A DNA stretch of 64,000 nucleotides from contig JACBWW010000046.1 in NCBI GenBank assembly GCA_020086605.1, forward strand, positions 2,719,934 to 2,783,933, in the 5' to 3' direction. Shown one piece after another: positions 47,165 through 60,248 of the stretch. The DNA comes from Lanius collurio. Lineage: Eukaryota; Chordata; Aves; Passeriformes; Laniidae. A program made the translations under genes and the position numbers. The stretch's first letter is position 1; each line of letters starts with the position of its first letter. Below the pieces are notes generated by a model that was not told the DNA's origin, did no database searches, and was given only the letters and a program-made list of their open reading frames with translations.

Positions 47165-50100
47165 CTGATACAAAGGAAATTTTGCGGGGTTGGAGCACTG
47201 ACAGAAGTGGGGGTGGAAGCACAGCGACAGAACAAAAATCAGAAATAAATACAGCTTTACTTTGCACTTGAATTTACATTCTTGCCATATTTTAGATTCC
47301 AAGGCAGACATACTTTAGGACACTGCTAGTGAAAAATATTTCTGAAAGGCTGTGGGTGTTTGAAATCTCCCTTCCTCCGGGCGCCCGGGGATGGTCAGGC
47401 CTGAGCTTGGGACATGAGGGCGAGCTGTGCCTCCTCAGGGGCATCCAGCCAGAGCCTCTCCTGCACTTGCCATGGGTTTATCACACCTGGTAATAAATGG
47501 TAATAATGCTGTAGCCCCTCACCACTCTCAAACTCTCGGTATCTGGTTCATGGTTAGAAATTAATACTGCTTTGGGTATCGTATCTTTGTTTTTGCAACT
47601 GCTGCTACTGCAAGCTCTCTGTGTGCAGACTCTATTTAAATTCTCCTTTTCTTTTGATGTCTCTGTCAGCATTTGAAGTTGACTGATATTTATCACAGAG
47701 TGCTCACTGCCTGCCCTGGTTTCCCCAGTGCATACCCCATGGCCCTCTTGCTTAATGCTGAACTGGCAAAGATGCTGGCAAGCCTCAGACCTGCAGACTA
47801 ATGACTTACACTGGCTTCTCAACCTAAAGCTTTTGCTATTTTGGTTGAGGGGTTTTTTTTGGTTTGATTTTCTCTGCAAAAGGTAAGGAGTTACCCCCAG
47901 AAAACCTCTTAGTGTGGAAGCAGCTACTGAGTTTTAGAGCTAGGCTGGCAAACTGGGTTTAATACTTGGTGAGCATTTGATGATACATCCTGGAGGCCTG
48001 GAGAGAGTCAAAGAAGTAGTTTAAGTCATAGTTTTCAGTGCATTTCTCCTGCTGGTAGGTTACTCACTTGAAAAGTGGCCATATTTTACTGTCAGTACCA
48101 TTGGAAGAGAAATTGTGCTCGTTTCAGTATAAATGAGAGAGAAGTGTTACCATCAGACAAATTTGTGATGAGTGTTCTTCTGTTGGTACAGATGGCATCT
48201 GTGTATTTTTATCACTATAAATCACTCACAGTTGGAGTCATACTTAGTCCAATATCTTGCTTTATGTTTATTGACATAATCACAGTTTTAGAGACGATAT
48301 TAATCACTCAGTTCTTTGGAAACATTTGGATTGGTAGATAAAAAAAACATATTTATTTTGAGAAAGCAAATGGTACAATTAATTTTCACATATTTGTACA
48401 TTTACAAATAATAAACAAACTATATTGCAAAGCAATGAGTTAGTACATTGAAATATTGATTTGTAAGCCTTATTTTTCTCCCACAACACAGTGCAGGGGT
48501 GTGATAAATCAGGACTTCTGCAGTACCAGGAAATGCACCGGGGAGAGTGACTTACATTTAAATGCAACCTGTATTTTTGCTGTTTTCCCCAGAAGTCCCA
48601 GTGTGTTGGTAAGATTCCTCAAGAAACTTTGAATTTGTTTTTTGTACTGTGCTGACCACAGCAGCAGGAGCTGGTAATGGTCCCAGAGGGTGGGAGCATT
48701 ACACAGAGGGCTTGGATCAAACCACCTTTATCCTTCCCTTCTTTTGGGGCTTGCTGATGCCTTGTTTGGCTGGGAGCAGAACCTGAGCTGTTCCTCTTGC
48801 ACTGCACAGGTCACCCCTGCCAGGGTGGGAGCATCTGCTCCAGGAGCACAGATGGGAGAGCAGAGCCATGAGCAGCACTGCTCCCTGCTGCTGCCTTTGT
48901 CTGACTTGTGCTGTGACATCTGCATCAGAGGGACTGTGAATCCCTGCTAACCATGCTGGAAATGTTCCCATCCCAACAGGGATGAGCTGTGGGCTCTGCT
49001 CCCCTGCCTCTTTGCAGAAGGGTGAGGAGGCTCGCTCCAAGCATTGCAAACAATGGGCTACAGCCTGAAGGAAAACAAAAAGAATGATTTCCTAATTTTC
49101 TCAATGAAAACCATTTCATTTGTCCCCTGCTTTCCAGAGGGAAGCTGGCCTGCGTGCACAGTGGATGTGAGGTGATGCCAGCTGGTTGTATAATCCCTGT
49201 GACCTGATCAAGATAGGTGACTTCTTATTCACTTACTCTTTTTTTTCACAATTCATGCAGTTTTCCTTTTCTGAACCTCAGCAATTAGTCAGTTGAATTA
49301 ACTTTGAAAGAATGGTATTCAAACTATGAAATACTTAAATTCAACTATGATGTAGCCAGATAATTTTGCACCAGTAACATCCATTGAAAACTATAAGAAA
49401 ATATGTGTTTCTATAGGCAGACACACCCAACCTAACCAGTTTCAAATTTGTACACACTTGCATTAGCAAATTGAAGCTTGCTTTGCTCAACTGAAGCATG
49501 AGTCATAAAGATATCAAAGAAAATAACATCCAAAATTCCACCTGAAGAGTAACACATAATTAAAAAATTGGTTGACTCAAAGGAGCAGCCATCTTCACAA
49601 GCAGAATTATCTTCAATGACCTCCTCTCTATCTAAAAGTGCCTTCACACAAAGGGCACTCGCTGTCCCACTCCCTGGGAGCCCTCCGAGCACGTCAGCAC
49701 AATTATTCCAAGAAGTCAGGGTAGCTTTGGCACTGCTGAGCTGCTGGTGTGCTGGAACGTGGGAGGTGGAATTTCTGTTTGTTTCTGGTTTCTGTAGCAC
49801 ATTTACCAGCCCTAGTTTAGTGTTAATGGCTCTGGGTAGAGCAGCAGAGCACAACACTTGTATTCCTGGTATAAAATCTAATCAGAAACAGTTCCTGGTC
49901 TTCACTGGAACAGCAAAATTCAGTTGCCACTGTAAAGGAGAAGAGAAAAATTCTTCACTGGCATTTTTCTGAGGGGAGTAATTCCATTAACTCCAGGGCA
50001 GTTACTCCATATTTACTGCCCTGTAACTGAGATCACAGCGTGCCCCCACTGATCTGAGAACTCTCAGAAAACAGCTGTGAGATCTCGCTCCAGGAGGTTG

Positions 50101-52305
50101 TAAGGGAGAGGAATATTGCAGAAAATAATTTGCCTAATCTATATTATAAATCCATACTCACACACCCATACATTTATATTTAGGTATTTACACATCATAG
50201 CAAAAGGGACATCAAAAGTCCCCCAGCTGAAGCTGCTGGGATGAGCTGGATCAGCTTTGCCTGGAGCATCTGACGTGAGAAGGGATTGTTTACTACAAGG
50301 ACTTGGAATTCTGCAACACAGTGCAGGCAGGAGGTTGAGATGGTTTACCTTGGATAACCTAAAATTCATAACAGAACTCGAGAGAAAAAAGCCTGATCCC
50401 ATATAAGAACATTTTCCTATCAGCTGAGAATCCTCACTGCCTCACCATGATGGGTCTGGCACACCACCTGGCACGCTCAGATAGTGGGGTTTTGTGTAGG
50501 AATGGCTTATAATAATTCATATGGAGGTGTTTTTAATGTTTAGAATAAACCTAAATGCATTAAATAGACAGTACTAGTCATGTTTGTAAACAGAAATTCC
50601 TGCCATTAAGAGACAATTGGGTGTATTTGTAATTAAGTAACATTCTCTAGTGAAATTACATGCATGATACTTCTATATTGATTCAAATGCCATTAATAAT
50701 ATGTACAAGACAGACTTCATAGGAACATCAGGCAGCTGTAGAAAACTTTAATTAAAAAAAAATTAGGTCTACAGTGGAGTTATTTTCCTGACTAAAACAT
50801 AGTGTATCTTTGTGTACCTGCAGAGAGCTGGGAAGGAAGAGCTCAGAATTGAGGAATTAATGTGCAATTCTTTGGGAATTTCCCTGTGGGAGATTAAATG
50901 TCACACATGTCTGTAATGCCCTTAAAATCACAGTGACCTCAGGAGGGAACTTTTTCTTTACTTCCTCCTTCTTCCACTGTGTTGGAGGTACCAGCATGTG
51001 ATAACTTCTTGTACAATCTTTAATGATATCATGATGCAATAGAAAACACAAAATACCAGGGGAACTCCATATCAAAATCCTGTGTAATTATTTCTTGCAC
51101 TTGATTACAAGTATAGAGAAAGACTTAACCTAAAATAATGTTTCATTGATGTGCAAAGAACCATTGCTGGAGTAACAAACTGGGAATTGTCAGATATGAG
51201 AGAGCAGAAGTTGTTCTCCCACATGTGCAGGAATGCCCTTGGTGAGTTGATAAAGAAGATTGTGCAGTTTTCCTACCAAATTTTGTAAGATTGCTGCTGC
51301 AAGATTTCTGCCATCTGCAGCTCATTTCAGTGACTCCAGATGTGCTGGTGGTCCTTTGGCCACATCCATTTCATTACTGCAAAAGTAATCTTTTAGACTT
51401 GGATTTCACTCAAAATAAAATTTGTAAAGAAAGAAAAAATATAAAATGGCAAACTGCACCACCAGCCCCTGCCCTGCCTGGCCCTCTGCACTTTGGCTGC
51501 AGTGATTTCCATGTCCTAGTCTGCCTCAGCTCCTCTGTTAATGGGAATGAATTCCCAAAAATACCATCAGAACCCCTTTTATCTGAGTTGTGCTGGTGCA
51601 TAGAGAGCAGCAGGTTAGACAATGGCATGTAAGCAAAAGATTAGATAGTACTGAAGCAAGGTTTTATAAATCTGTCCCAGACATCATATATGAAAGAGAT
51701 ACTTAATAGATGGGATTAAAAGTGTTTATAATTATAAAGATGATTTAAAAATCATCTGATAACTTACTGACTTGAGTCAGAATGAATTAACAGAAAATCA
51801 CTGGCATGTATTTACAATTTTTATTGAAAAAATACTTGTTTAGATGCTTGGTATCAGAAAAATACAAAATATTGAGTATGGAAAGGTATTAAGGTGTGTA
51901 TGTGAAGTACATCAAATTAATTCTAGTAATTAAACCTTTCAACTCCACTCTTCTGTTTAGCTAAAATGTAACTTCTATAAATACCTTTCTCTCTGCAGGT
52001 ACTTAGACTGTCCTAACTACTTATCTTGACACGCTATTTAGATGAAAACCTGTAATAATCCATTGTTTGCCAAGATTATAACCAGATTTTACAGTTTATA
52101 TTTGTGTACACAGGCTCAACTGCATGAAGCTCTATTGGCAGGTGAGGACTGTGGTTGTTCCTACATCTTGTTTGTGGTTTTTTGACAAGTATTTTCAAAT
52201 GCAAATGCCTGACATTAATTTTGGCCTAATCCTCAGCCTGGTGCCTTGACATCCCTGTTTGCTCTGGGGAGAATTTGGTAGTTTTGAATGTCCTTTAGCT
52301 GGCTT

Positions 52306-52335
52306 GGAATGTTATATATTGGAATATTATATATT
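52306..52335 (+). repeat. 15-bp tandem duplication
   Basis: GGAATGTTATATATT is followed directly by GGAATATTATATATT, one mismatch. A small local duplication. Confidence 0.85.
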
Positions 52336-53457
52336 GGCCATCCCAAAAATGCAACCTGGGTTCTTTTAACTTCTCTGGCATCAGCTGCTGAATAAAGGGA
52401 ATTTATCAGATGGAATAGTTAATCCAGGGACTGGCTCATGTGTTTGATAATGCAGCTTGCTCTGCAGTGGCTGTGGACAGGTTGCAGCTTGCCTGTAATT
52501 ATAGATCATATAAACACATTACAGCAGGAGTTTCTATAGGCACAGTTCCAGGAACAATCTGGGCTTGTTCTAAATAACAAATATAGCACCAGTGCAAAGT
52601 GTGGGAAATGGCACATAACATCCAGTGAAAATGCTCCTGCTGGTAGGGCTCCCATTTGGCTGCTATGTACATGAGAACACAAGAAAAAATCAGTTAACTG
52701 GGGAGTGTTAGGAAGAGGTTGGAAGTAATTGTTTTGCCAAATTAGTAGTCTTGATGATAAGACCAAGTTCACAAGAAAATTCCTTACTATCAGTTTTTGG
52801 AATGAGTATATGATATAAAGAGAAGTTAATTGGCTGTTCTTTAAAATAATTGAAAAATCCTCTTTTTTTGTGGAGGGACCTCCTTGCTATCAGGCAGTGT
52901 TCCCGAGGGGATGTGTCAGGGAAGGGATGGAATGTTTGCAGAACATGCAGGAGCATTTTTGGGTGGTTGCATGGACCAAGCTGGGAGACACTTGCAGCTC
53001 CTCGTGACTGCATTCCCTCCCTTTGTCCTGAGAGGGAATTTTCTCCCTGGCAGGGTGGCTCCTGGAATCCTGCCTGACTTTGTATCCCTGCATTCAAAAC
53101 TGATGATTCCTCCTCATGAGCCTTCCCCATTCCTGTTTTTATCCTTATGAAACGTGGCTGGAACATAACGGGCACCTTCCTTTTCCAAGAACTCCTTGTA
53201 ACAGCCCAGGAAGGTTTTCCTAAGCAGCAATGAGGATTTCACTGGCGGTTGTGGTGCTTGGTGGAAGTGGCTCGCTCAAAACCAAACAGGCAAAACCTCA
53301 CAACAAAAGAGATTTGCTTCAAATAAGCAGCTGTAAGAATTGCCTGAGCTGTAAGAACTGGGAGTGCACAAGGAAAAGGCACTAAACCTGCAGGAGGAAC
53401 TGCTGAGGTCCATTGAATTCAGACTGTCTTTTTCACCATAGATATTTCAAAACATGC

Positions 53458-53577
53458 ACGTTTTTTATTTTGACTTTTGTTCAGTGGGTTTTTTGTTTGG
53501 TTGGTTTTTTGGGAGTTTTTTTGGTTTGAGATTGTTTTTTGGGGGGTTTTGTGGGATTTTTAGTTTTGATTTTTGAC
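53458..53577. repeat. T/G-rich low-complexity tract
   Basis: About 120 bases almost without C on the + strand, made of T runs punctuated by G runs (for example GGTTGGTTTTTTGGGAG, TTTTTTGGGGGGTTTTG). The opposite strand is A/C-rich. Several G runs could allow a weak quadruplex. It looks like simple-sequence drift rather than a transposon tail. Confidence 0.8.
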
Positions 53578-55126
53578 ATTTCTGTCATATTTTCATTGTT
53601 TTCACATTTTCTCCAAAGGTCTAGAGGACAGGGTTTAAAACACTCATTTATTGAAGGACAGTTTATGTATTGCTGTGCTACAGAAGAAAGGAATGGACAC
53701 ATGTAATCTAGTTTCTTATGAGGGAAAGTGGTGTAAAAATCAGAGAATAAAAGTCAAGAATCCTATTTGGGGTCTGGAGCTGCAATATTATTCATGCATT
53801 GCAATGAATCATTTGCCATCCCTTCACTTGGCCTGCCCTCTCTAATATGGTGCAAAATTACAATTTTTCATGAATGTGTCCTGACTAAAGAGAAAAAAAA
53901 ACTATTTCACATCTTTATAGGGATAAATAAATCCAGTATAATGCAGAGGATAGCTGTTGTTTCATTTGGTGAGTAGGAACTGTGGGATTCTCTGCAAAAA
54001 TTCTCATTAAAGAAAGAAATTGATCAGGATCCATTGCAAGAAAATATTTTGGACAGTACTGACACTCTGGAATGACTTGTCTGTAAGAACTTTTAGAAAC
54101 ACTGGGCATGGGATCTCAGCTCGTTCTCATAACTTTGGTGATGATGCTTATCATTCTTATACTATTATTATTTTTATATAGCTAATTAAATCTCATAACA
54201 CTTGGCAATTAATGTGCTATTTAATTACAACAGAAGGACAGCTGTGAGTGTAGTGATGACTGGCCTTTATTTCACCGCCTTTGAAGTTTAACTCCACCCT
54301 ACAAAGCACCTTATTCCTGAATTATACCCATAATTCTCTCTCTAAAATGCTTGCACAAGAGTGAGGTTTGTTGCCATCAACTCAAAACAACATCAAGGTA
54401 ACAATCCAAAATTTTCTGAGTCTGAGCCACTGTGAAGTTGCCTTGTCACTTATCTTTCCCAATGCACTGGGCTAAGATGATTCTGAAATGCATCTCTGCT
54501 CTAGTCTAGGAAGAAAATTGCACAGCTTGCTCCATTCTGTTGTTCTAGTGTTACCAGACTATAAACATTTGAATTATTAAACTAAATTACAAACAAATGT
54601 TTTATTAAAATTAGCTGGATCACTTATGTGAAATATTATTTTATTTTGTAAATGTTCTATATTTTCCTCTATAAATCCCTTTCTGGCCATTTCTGTCAGC
54701 TCACTCACTTTCCCTTTGCACTGTATTCTTTTCAATCATTGGCTCAATCAATAGTGACAAAGGTACTCCAAATTCAAGAGTTCTTTTCAACTATTGCTCA
54801 TATTTTAAGAATCTCAGAACCAGGCAACTTCTAGACATTATAATAGAAAATCAATCTCTGTAAGAGAAGTAAGGTACAGAACATAAATCGTAATCAATAA
54901 CTGGGAAAATTTAGGAAAAAAAGTTGAAGATTCTCAACATTATATTTTATTGTTTCTCTACAAATACTAAACAGAATAAAATATGTCATCATTACAGTGA
55001 TGGGTTTGTGTAAGATTATTACACACACAGCTTCTGAGGTATCAACTCTTGTGTCTTGCAACAAAATTCTTCTGAAATAATTATAAAAATAATTATGACA
55101 CCCTGAGGGTCATTAATTTGCAAAGA

Positions 55127-55281
55127 AGTTGTGGCTGCCTCATCCCTGGGAGTGTCCAAGGCCAGGCTGGACAAGGCTTGGAGCAGCCTGGGACAGTGGG
55201 AGGTGTCCCTGCCCATGGCAGGGGGGGCACTGGGTGGGCTTTAGGGTCCCTTCCAACCCAAACCATTCTGGGATTCTGTGA
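55127..55281 (+). mobile_element. CR1 LINE 3'-end fragment, sense orientation
   Basis: TTGTGGCTGCCTCATCCCTG, GGCCAGGCTGGACAAGGCTT, GGAGCAGCCTGGGACAG and GGGTCCCTTCCAACCC, then ACCATTCTGGGATTCTGTG, form the standard sense CR1 3' terminus. The copy is about 155 bp and 5'-truncated. It is the only CR1 copy here on the + strand. Confidence 0.94.
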
Positions 55282-57157
55282 AGGTTTCAAATCCTAAATC
55301 TGAACTGCCACGTGTTCCCATTTTGCAGCCTGCAAGCTGGAGTAAATCCCTCAGCTGTGCTGGGCTCCTGCTGCTCTCTGACAGCAAAGGTTCCTGCTGT
55401 GAATTCCTGGGAAGGTCTGTCCTGCAGGAAGGGAACGTCCACAGAACCAGATCACCTGGCCCTGCAGCCAGCTCTCAAACACCCTGCCTGGCCTAAGGGC
55501 AGGTTGTAACTCCTTGGGCAAAACCAAACACCTTCCAGGCTAAGTGAAGAGATCTGGGGACTCTCTGGAGTGATTTTGCAGCCCCTGACTATTTCTGACT
55601 GCGTGTGTTCGGTTTGCCCAGAGCGAGAGCCTGCCAAGAGAGCTGATTTCTCCTTCTGTCAGGTATTGCTAGAGACTCTCTTTTGGTTGGAGTTTTTTCA
55701 GTGCAAATGCCTTTGGGATCATTAAATGTGATATCTTAGAGTCTTTAACCTGTGAGAGAAAATACCATTTTCCCCTCTGTTCACCACAAGCAGCTCTAGA
55801 AATAATGGTCTTAAGAGGGAGACAGGGAAATTTAAGCTGATCTTGAGGAGACTGATGACAACAGTTGAGCCATGGAGTAGAATGCCTGCAGAGGTTCTGC
55901 TGTTGCTAGAAAGGGACTGACAGACTTGAGGATGCATTTAGGTGTAGCTGATCCCTCAAGGTCCTTCCACCTTCCATTGCCAGTGAATCAGGAACAGAAA
56001 TAAAGTGTGCCTCCTTCCTTTTCAGCCTCAGAGATTCCTTTCCTTTCCTTGTCAAGGCAGGAGTTCTGACCCTCAGTGTGCTTTTACTCTCTTGGTTTAT
56101 TGCTTTATTAGAGTTCAGTTTGTGTGGCTCAGAGAAGCAGGTTTAGCAATTGTACACAGCAGAGATTGTCATGGTGCTTTGTAGTTCTTCTTCTTTCTCT
56201 TTTTTCCAAGACTGAAAAATAATCTTTACCATATAAATGAAATTATAACAGTCATTCTTACAGGCTTGAGCTGTCACATCCATAAAAATACCCTAAAAAA
56301 TGTAAGCCCACACAGAAATGTTAAAGGACAGAGACAACATCAGGATGCTGGAGAAAAAAAAAAAAAAACAAACAAAAACCTGTTGTCACTAATACTGCAT
56401 TTTCCTTTGAAATAACTGTGATAGGCAAATTCAGAGTTGGCATTTCAACTCAGAAATTCTAATTGGTGAAGCCAGGACATTTTTTCCAAGTGGAAAGGTG
56501 TTTAATTCACTGGGCTGGGAGAATGGTGGTTAAGCTCATTTGACAGAGAGCTCTCTCGTGTTCAAATCCTAGAATGAAATTCTTTGCACGTGTTTCTGCA
56601 TTCGGTGAAATCAGAGGTCTTTGTACTGTGTTTACTGAACAGCTTTTATGAGATATAAATACCAGCACATTCTGGTGGGTTTCTAACAAACAGAATGGTC
56701 TGCTCAGCCCCAATATGGTCCTGTGTTAGAGCAGATTGGATGGTACCCTTCGATGATGGGAAATGCATTCAAATTCCATCCAATGGCATGTATGGCTTAT
56801 AAATTTAGAGAGGCTGTGGGTGTAGAGAAGCTGATTGTATAGCATTATTCATTATGTGCCTTATATCAAGTTTTGGCTCCTATTCTGTTCAATGATTGCA
56901 CATTAGCATTCTTCTTGATCTTTGGTGCGTGATGCTTCCTGCAGAACTGGTTTGAACTAGTCCTCCTGCTCAAAGAATATTCTTTCTTCTGCTCCTGTCA
57001 TTAGAAAAACTTATTATTGATAGTTGATGATTTTCCAGAACTCTTCCCAGTTCCTAAAGCTACAGGCTGGACACTCACAGACCATGTCACTGGAACAGCA
57101 CTGGTAGGGGGATGGATAGGAGCTGATGGATCATTTAGGAAAGGCTCCTGATGTCAC

Positions 57158-57257
57158 CTTCCACTTTGGCCACAGATAGAAAGTTCTGTGTCCTTCTGAC
57201 TGATCACTTGGGTTAGCAGCTGACTTGTAATTAAAATAATGAGGCAATCATTGAGCT
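57158..57257 (-). other. Exon-like segment of unknown gene
   Basis: On the - strand it is flanked by acceptor CTATCACTCCCAG and donor GGAAG|GTGACA, with one frame open over 100 bases: LNDCLIILITSQLLTQVISQ, then KDTELSICGQSG. Its phase does not match directly with the - strand candidate at 58911-59017. Leu/Ile-rich, no family recognised; may be chance. Confidence 0.12.
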
Positions 57258-57521
57258 CTGGGAGTGATAGTCTAAACTGCACTGACCACAGAATTAGCAG
57301 CTTGTGAATTAGGAGTTTATGAGGAGCAGAGTTCTCTCTCTTCACTCTCACTGTCTGTAAGGCACATGCCTGTTTCTACTATGCTGAGTTTATTTTAGCC
57401 CTGTGCTCTGTAGTGTAAAATGCTTTCATCCTGCTTTGTGGATAATCTTCCTTAGAGACAGAGAAATTGGGCTGCAGGGAATGGGGGAACATCTTTCCTG
57501 ATACAGTTATGTGGTGGTTTA

Positions 57522-57593
57522 TTACTATTATTAAAAATAAAAATAAAATATAATAATAATAATAACAACAACAACAACAATAATAATAATATA
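57522..57593 (+). repeat. AT-rich microsatellite (TAA)n with an internal (CAA)n run
   Basis: A-rich interrupted repeats lead into TAATAATAATAATAA, then ACAACAACAACAACAA, then TAATAATAATAATA. The compound trinucleotide repeat explains a frame with poly-Leu/Tyr/Cys on the - strand. Confidence 0.95.
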
Positions 57594-57779
57594 GTATTAG
57601 CAAGATTTTTAGCAGTAGCTTTAAGAGCTGGCAAGTGAACAAAGCCAGGTATGGCACAGACCATCCCCTGGGGCAGACCTAGTGTCTGAAACATGCCACC
57701 TCTCATTTATCCTTCTGGTTTTAGTTTAGGGAAAAAAATCCAATACTCTTATCTTAAAATAATACATCTTGTTTTTCAG

Positions 57780-57862
57780 CTGGTATGGAAGCATGGAAGA
57801 GCAATACCTGCCTTGCAAAGGAAGTAAAAATGTCTCAGGTTGATTATACAGCTGTGTCTCAA
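57780..57862 (+). other. Exon-like segment with in-frame ATG codons (candidate 5' coding exon)
   Basis: Acceptor CATCTTGTTTTTCAG and donor CTCAA|GTAAGG are both near consensus. Only one frame is open across the 83 bases: 2 bases, then 27 codons reading GMEAWKSNTCLAKEVK and MSQVDYTAVSQ, ending in phase 0. The first ATG has G at -3 and +4 (GGTATGG); the second has A at -3. This fits a second exon carrying the start codon after a non-coding first exon, such as one in the CpG island 14 kb upstream. The sequence does not obviously match the human POF1B N-terminus. It could equally be a chance arrangement. Confidence 0.3.
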
Positions 57863-58910
57863 GTAAGGACCATTCTCACTTTTGGATATTCCCAAATATC
57901 TCATGTTGCCTTTTGATTTTATGCAAACAGGGCAGTTCTTGAAACAGCCTCCTTTAGCTTCCAGTTTTTAAGCCTCTCCTAATTTCTCCTAAAGCCTGAA
58001 CCTGTTTCTGACTGAAGGTCCTACTTGCTCCCTGGCCCAAGAGCAGCACAAAGTAAGTGGGGTGCTGATGAATATTCCAAGATGTTTGCCTTGGGTTTTG
58101 AGGGTCAGGGACTGAAGTGACTCCACAGGAGCACAGACATTGCTGCACATTTCAGCTGCCTTCAGCTCAGGGCCATGCACAGGTCTGTGGACACCTCCCC
58201 ACCTCTTTCAGCACTGCTCCAACTACCAGGATGGAGAGAACAAGGGTCTAACGACTCCTTTCTCAGGAGATGCAATTAACTCCTGGTTAATAATAAAATA
58301 ATTTATCTCAAGATAAATTGAGATGGAAACTGTGCCTTTCTGAACACAAAAAGGTGCTTCAGGCAGAATGGAGCTGACATTTCACCAACAAGCTCCAGAA
58401 GGTGCTGATGCCTGAGCAGTCTGTAGGAAGGGTTTGTGTTCCTCCATTGTGTCCATTCCAGGAGAAGAGAAATGGAGTGTTAAAGCAGATCCTCAGGAAG
58501 TGAACTAATGCAGCAACAGCACATCAGGCAGAGAGAGGCTTGTTTGATGTCTCTGTCGAGGTAAACTGCCTTTTTAGCATGTGTATACCTGACAAATTAT
58601 GCAAGTGAAGACTCTTCTTGACAAATGTAATAATGCACATTTAAAAATAGTAGAAGAATAGTAAATACAGTAACAATAGTAAAAGAACAATTATGTGTGA
58701 ACCAGACAGCAGAAAGCAGAGCAGGAAAGCTGAAGTATTACCAGTGTGTGAAAGAGATTATGCAGAAAACACAATCTGGGGGCATTTTAGTGAAATGGAA
58801 AAAGGTTTAAGGAAAAAGTAAATAATCTGATATAAACATAAAAGCACCAGCTAATGGAGATTGCAGCAACACAAGGAATGTAGATACTGTGCACATGTAG
58901 ACTCACATAC

Positions 58911-59017
58911 CCACAGAAATCAGCAGCAGCCCCACAGCAGGGAGCCCCTTCCGAGTGCTGCTTGCTCAGAGCAGCCAACATCCAGGGATGACTGGAAACC
59001 ACTTGTTGGTTAAGTTT
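58911..59017 (-). other. Exon-like segment of unknown gene, phase-compatible with 60181-60248
   Basis: On the - strand the acceptor CTGTTTCCTCATTTACAG and donor TGTGG|GTATGT are good. One frame is open for 107 bases (phase 0 start): KLNQQVVSSHPWMLAALSKQ, then HSEGAPCCGAAADFC. The upstream candidate exon ends in phase 0, so the two would join in frame. No homologue is recognised. Confidence 0.2.
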
Positions 59018-60180
59018 CTGTAAATGAGGAAACAGAAGGCAATTAGTGAAAGCCAAGACTCTAATCTCTCACTGCTCCATGGACTTTGTTCTTGCTCTGG
59101 AGCTTTACATAGACTGTGTGAGTATAAACCTGGGAGGAAGGTGCAAAGTGTAACCTTGTTCATTATAAACGAGTAACCCTCCGTATCCATAGGGTGCTTT
59201 AAAACATCATTTACAACCCAACTGGATGTGGCTGTCTGATCCAGGAGGAAATTTATAGTAGTTGAAAAAAGAGTAATCTGATGGAGTGCTTAAAACTAGA
59301 AAGTGCTTTGAGACAGTGGCAATAATCCCCCAAAAGGTGAGCTGTGTGTTACCCCACTGTGTGCCAACATGGTGCCTGAAATGTTAATTAGGGTGAGATA
59401 ATGAAGGAAAAAACTTTCAGGATGAATGTTTGTGCTTCCTAAAACTGGGTGCATTTTACTGGCTTGGGGCAGTGACTGGTTTTGCCAACAGCATTGCACG
59501 GGGTTAGCTTTACTGGGGTACAATTAATTCTTATATTCTAGTTTGGGGCAAAATAGTTGCTGTGCTGGCAGAGTAAAGCAAGTCAAAGAACAGACAGGTG
59601 GAGCTGTGTCAAAATAAAAATTCCTTCCTCACAAAATCCAGCAGTTCTGGGTTTAAACTGCAAGTGTTCTAATTGTGAAATCAAAAATAAAATCAAAATA
59701 CACATTTGGCTGGAATGTTTTGATTTTGACTCTTTTCCAACTTGAAACATAAATAAAGAGTAGTTATAAAATTAAGTGTAACAGCACACGCTGTCCCTAT
59801 CAGCACAAGGATCTCACTTTTGAAAGAATAAGTTAGAACTTGTCAGGTGGCTTGGGGGCTTAAAAAAAAAAAAAAATCCAAACCACCAAAAATCATACAA
59901 CACAATCAGGAAACCAAATATTCATCACTTTACATAAGGCTCCTATCTGAATTCTTTCTTGTGCTAAAAGGTTTTATAAGATAACAAAAACTTTTGTGCT
60001 CAAATGGGTGATAAAAGCCATAAAGCCTCCCAGTAAATGGAAGTCCTCATAAACAAAACACCGAGTCCTATTTAAGAGAACTGTTTCATGTTTACACTGC
60101 CAAGCTGCTGATGGTGCACAAAGTTGTTCTCTTAATAATGAGCTGGGTAGAGGAACGCCCAGCACCCAAAAACGTGTTAC

Positions 60181-60248
60181 CTCCTCAGAGATCTGCATTT
60201 TAATCAGCTGATGAAACAGATGTGGGAGGATTGTCAGGAGCTCGGGTT
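60181..60248 (-). other. Exon-like segment of unknown gene
   Basis: On the - strand the acceptor TTGCTTCTCTGGGATTTCAG and donor GAGGAG|GTAACA bound 68 bases with one open frame: PELLTILPHLFHQLIKMQIS, then EE, an amphipathic helix-like pattern. The frame ends at a codon boundary. Part of a longer open stretch (59974-60291). No family is recognised. Confidence 0.2.

Noticed and set aside
49432..49857. 141-codon - strand frame, including a Cys/Glu-rich portion (SACEDGCSFEST)
   Set aside because: A possible internal exon with a GTGGAA donor was considered, but there is no strong acceptor, no family resemblance, and an equally long frame lies on the opposite strand.
56500..56580. tRNA-like A-box/B-box words (GTGGTTAAGCTC and GTTCAAATCC)
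   Set aside because: The T-stem and acceptor stem do not pair, so it is not a functional tRNA; at most an old tRNA-derived SINE relic.
57379..57706. Frames rich in Leu, Tyr and Cys on the - strand
   Set aside because: They are translations of the TAA/CAA microsatellite at 57522-57593.
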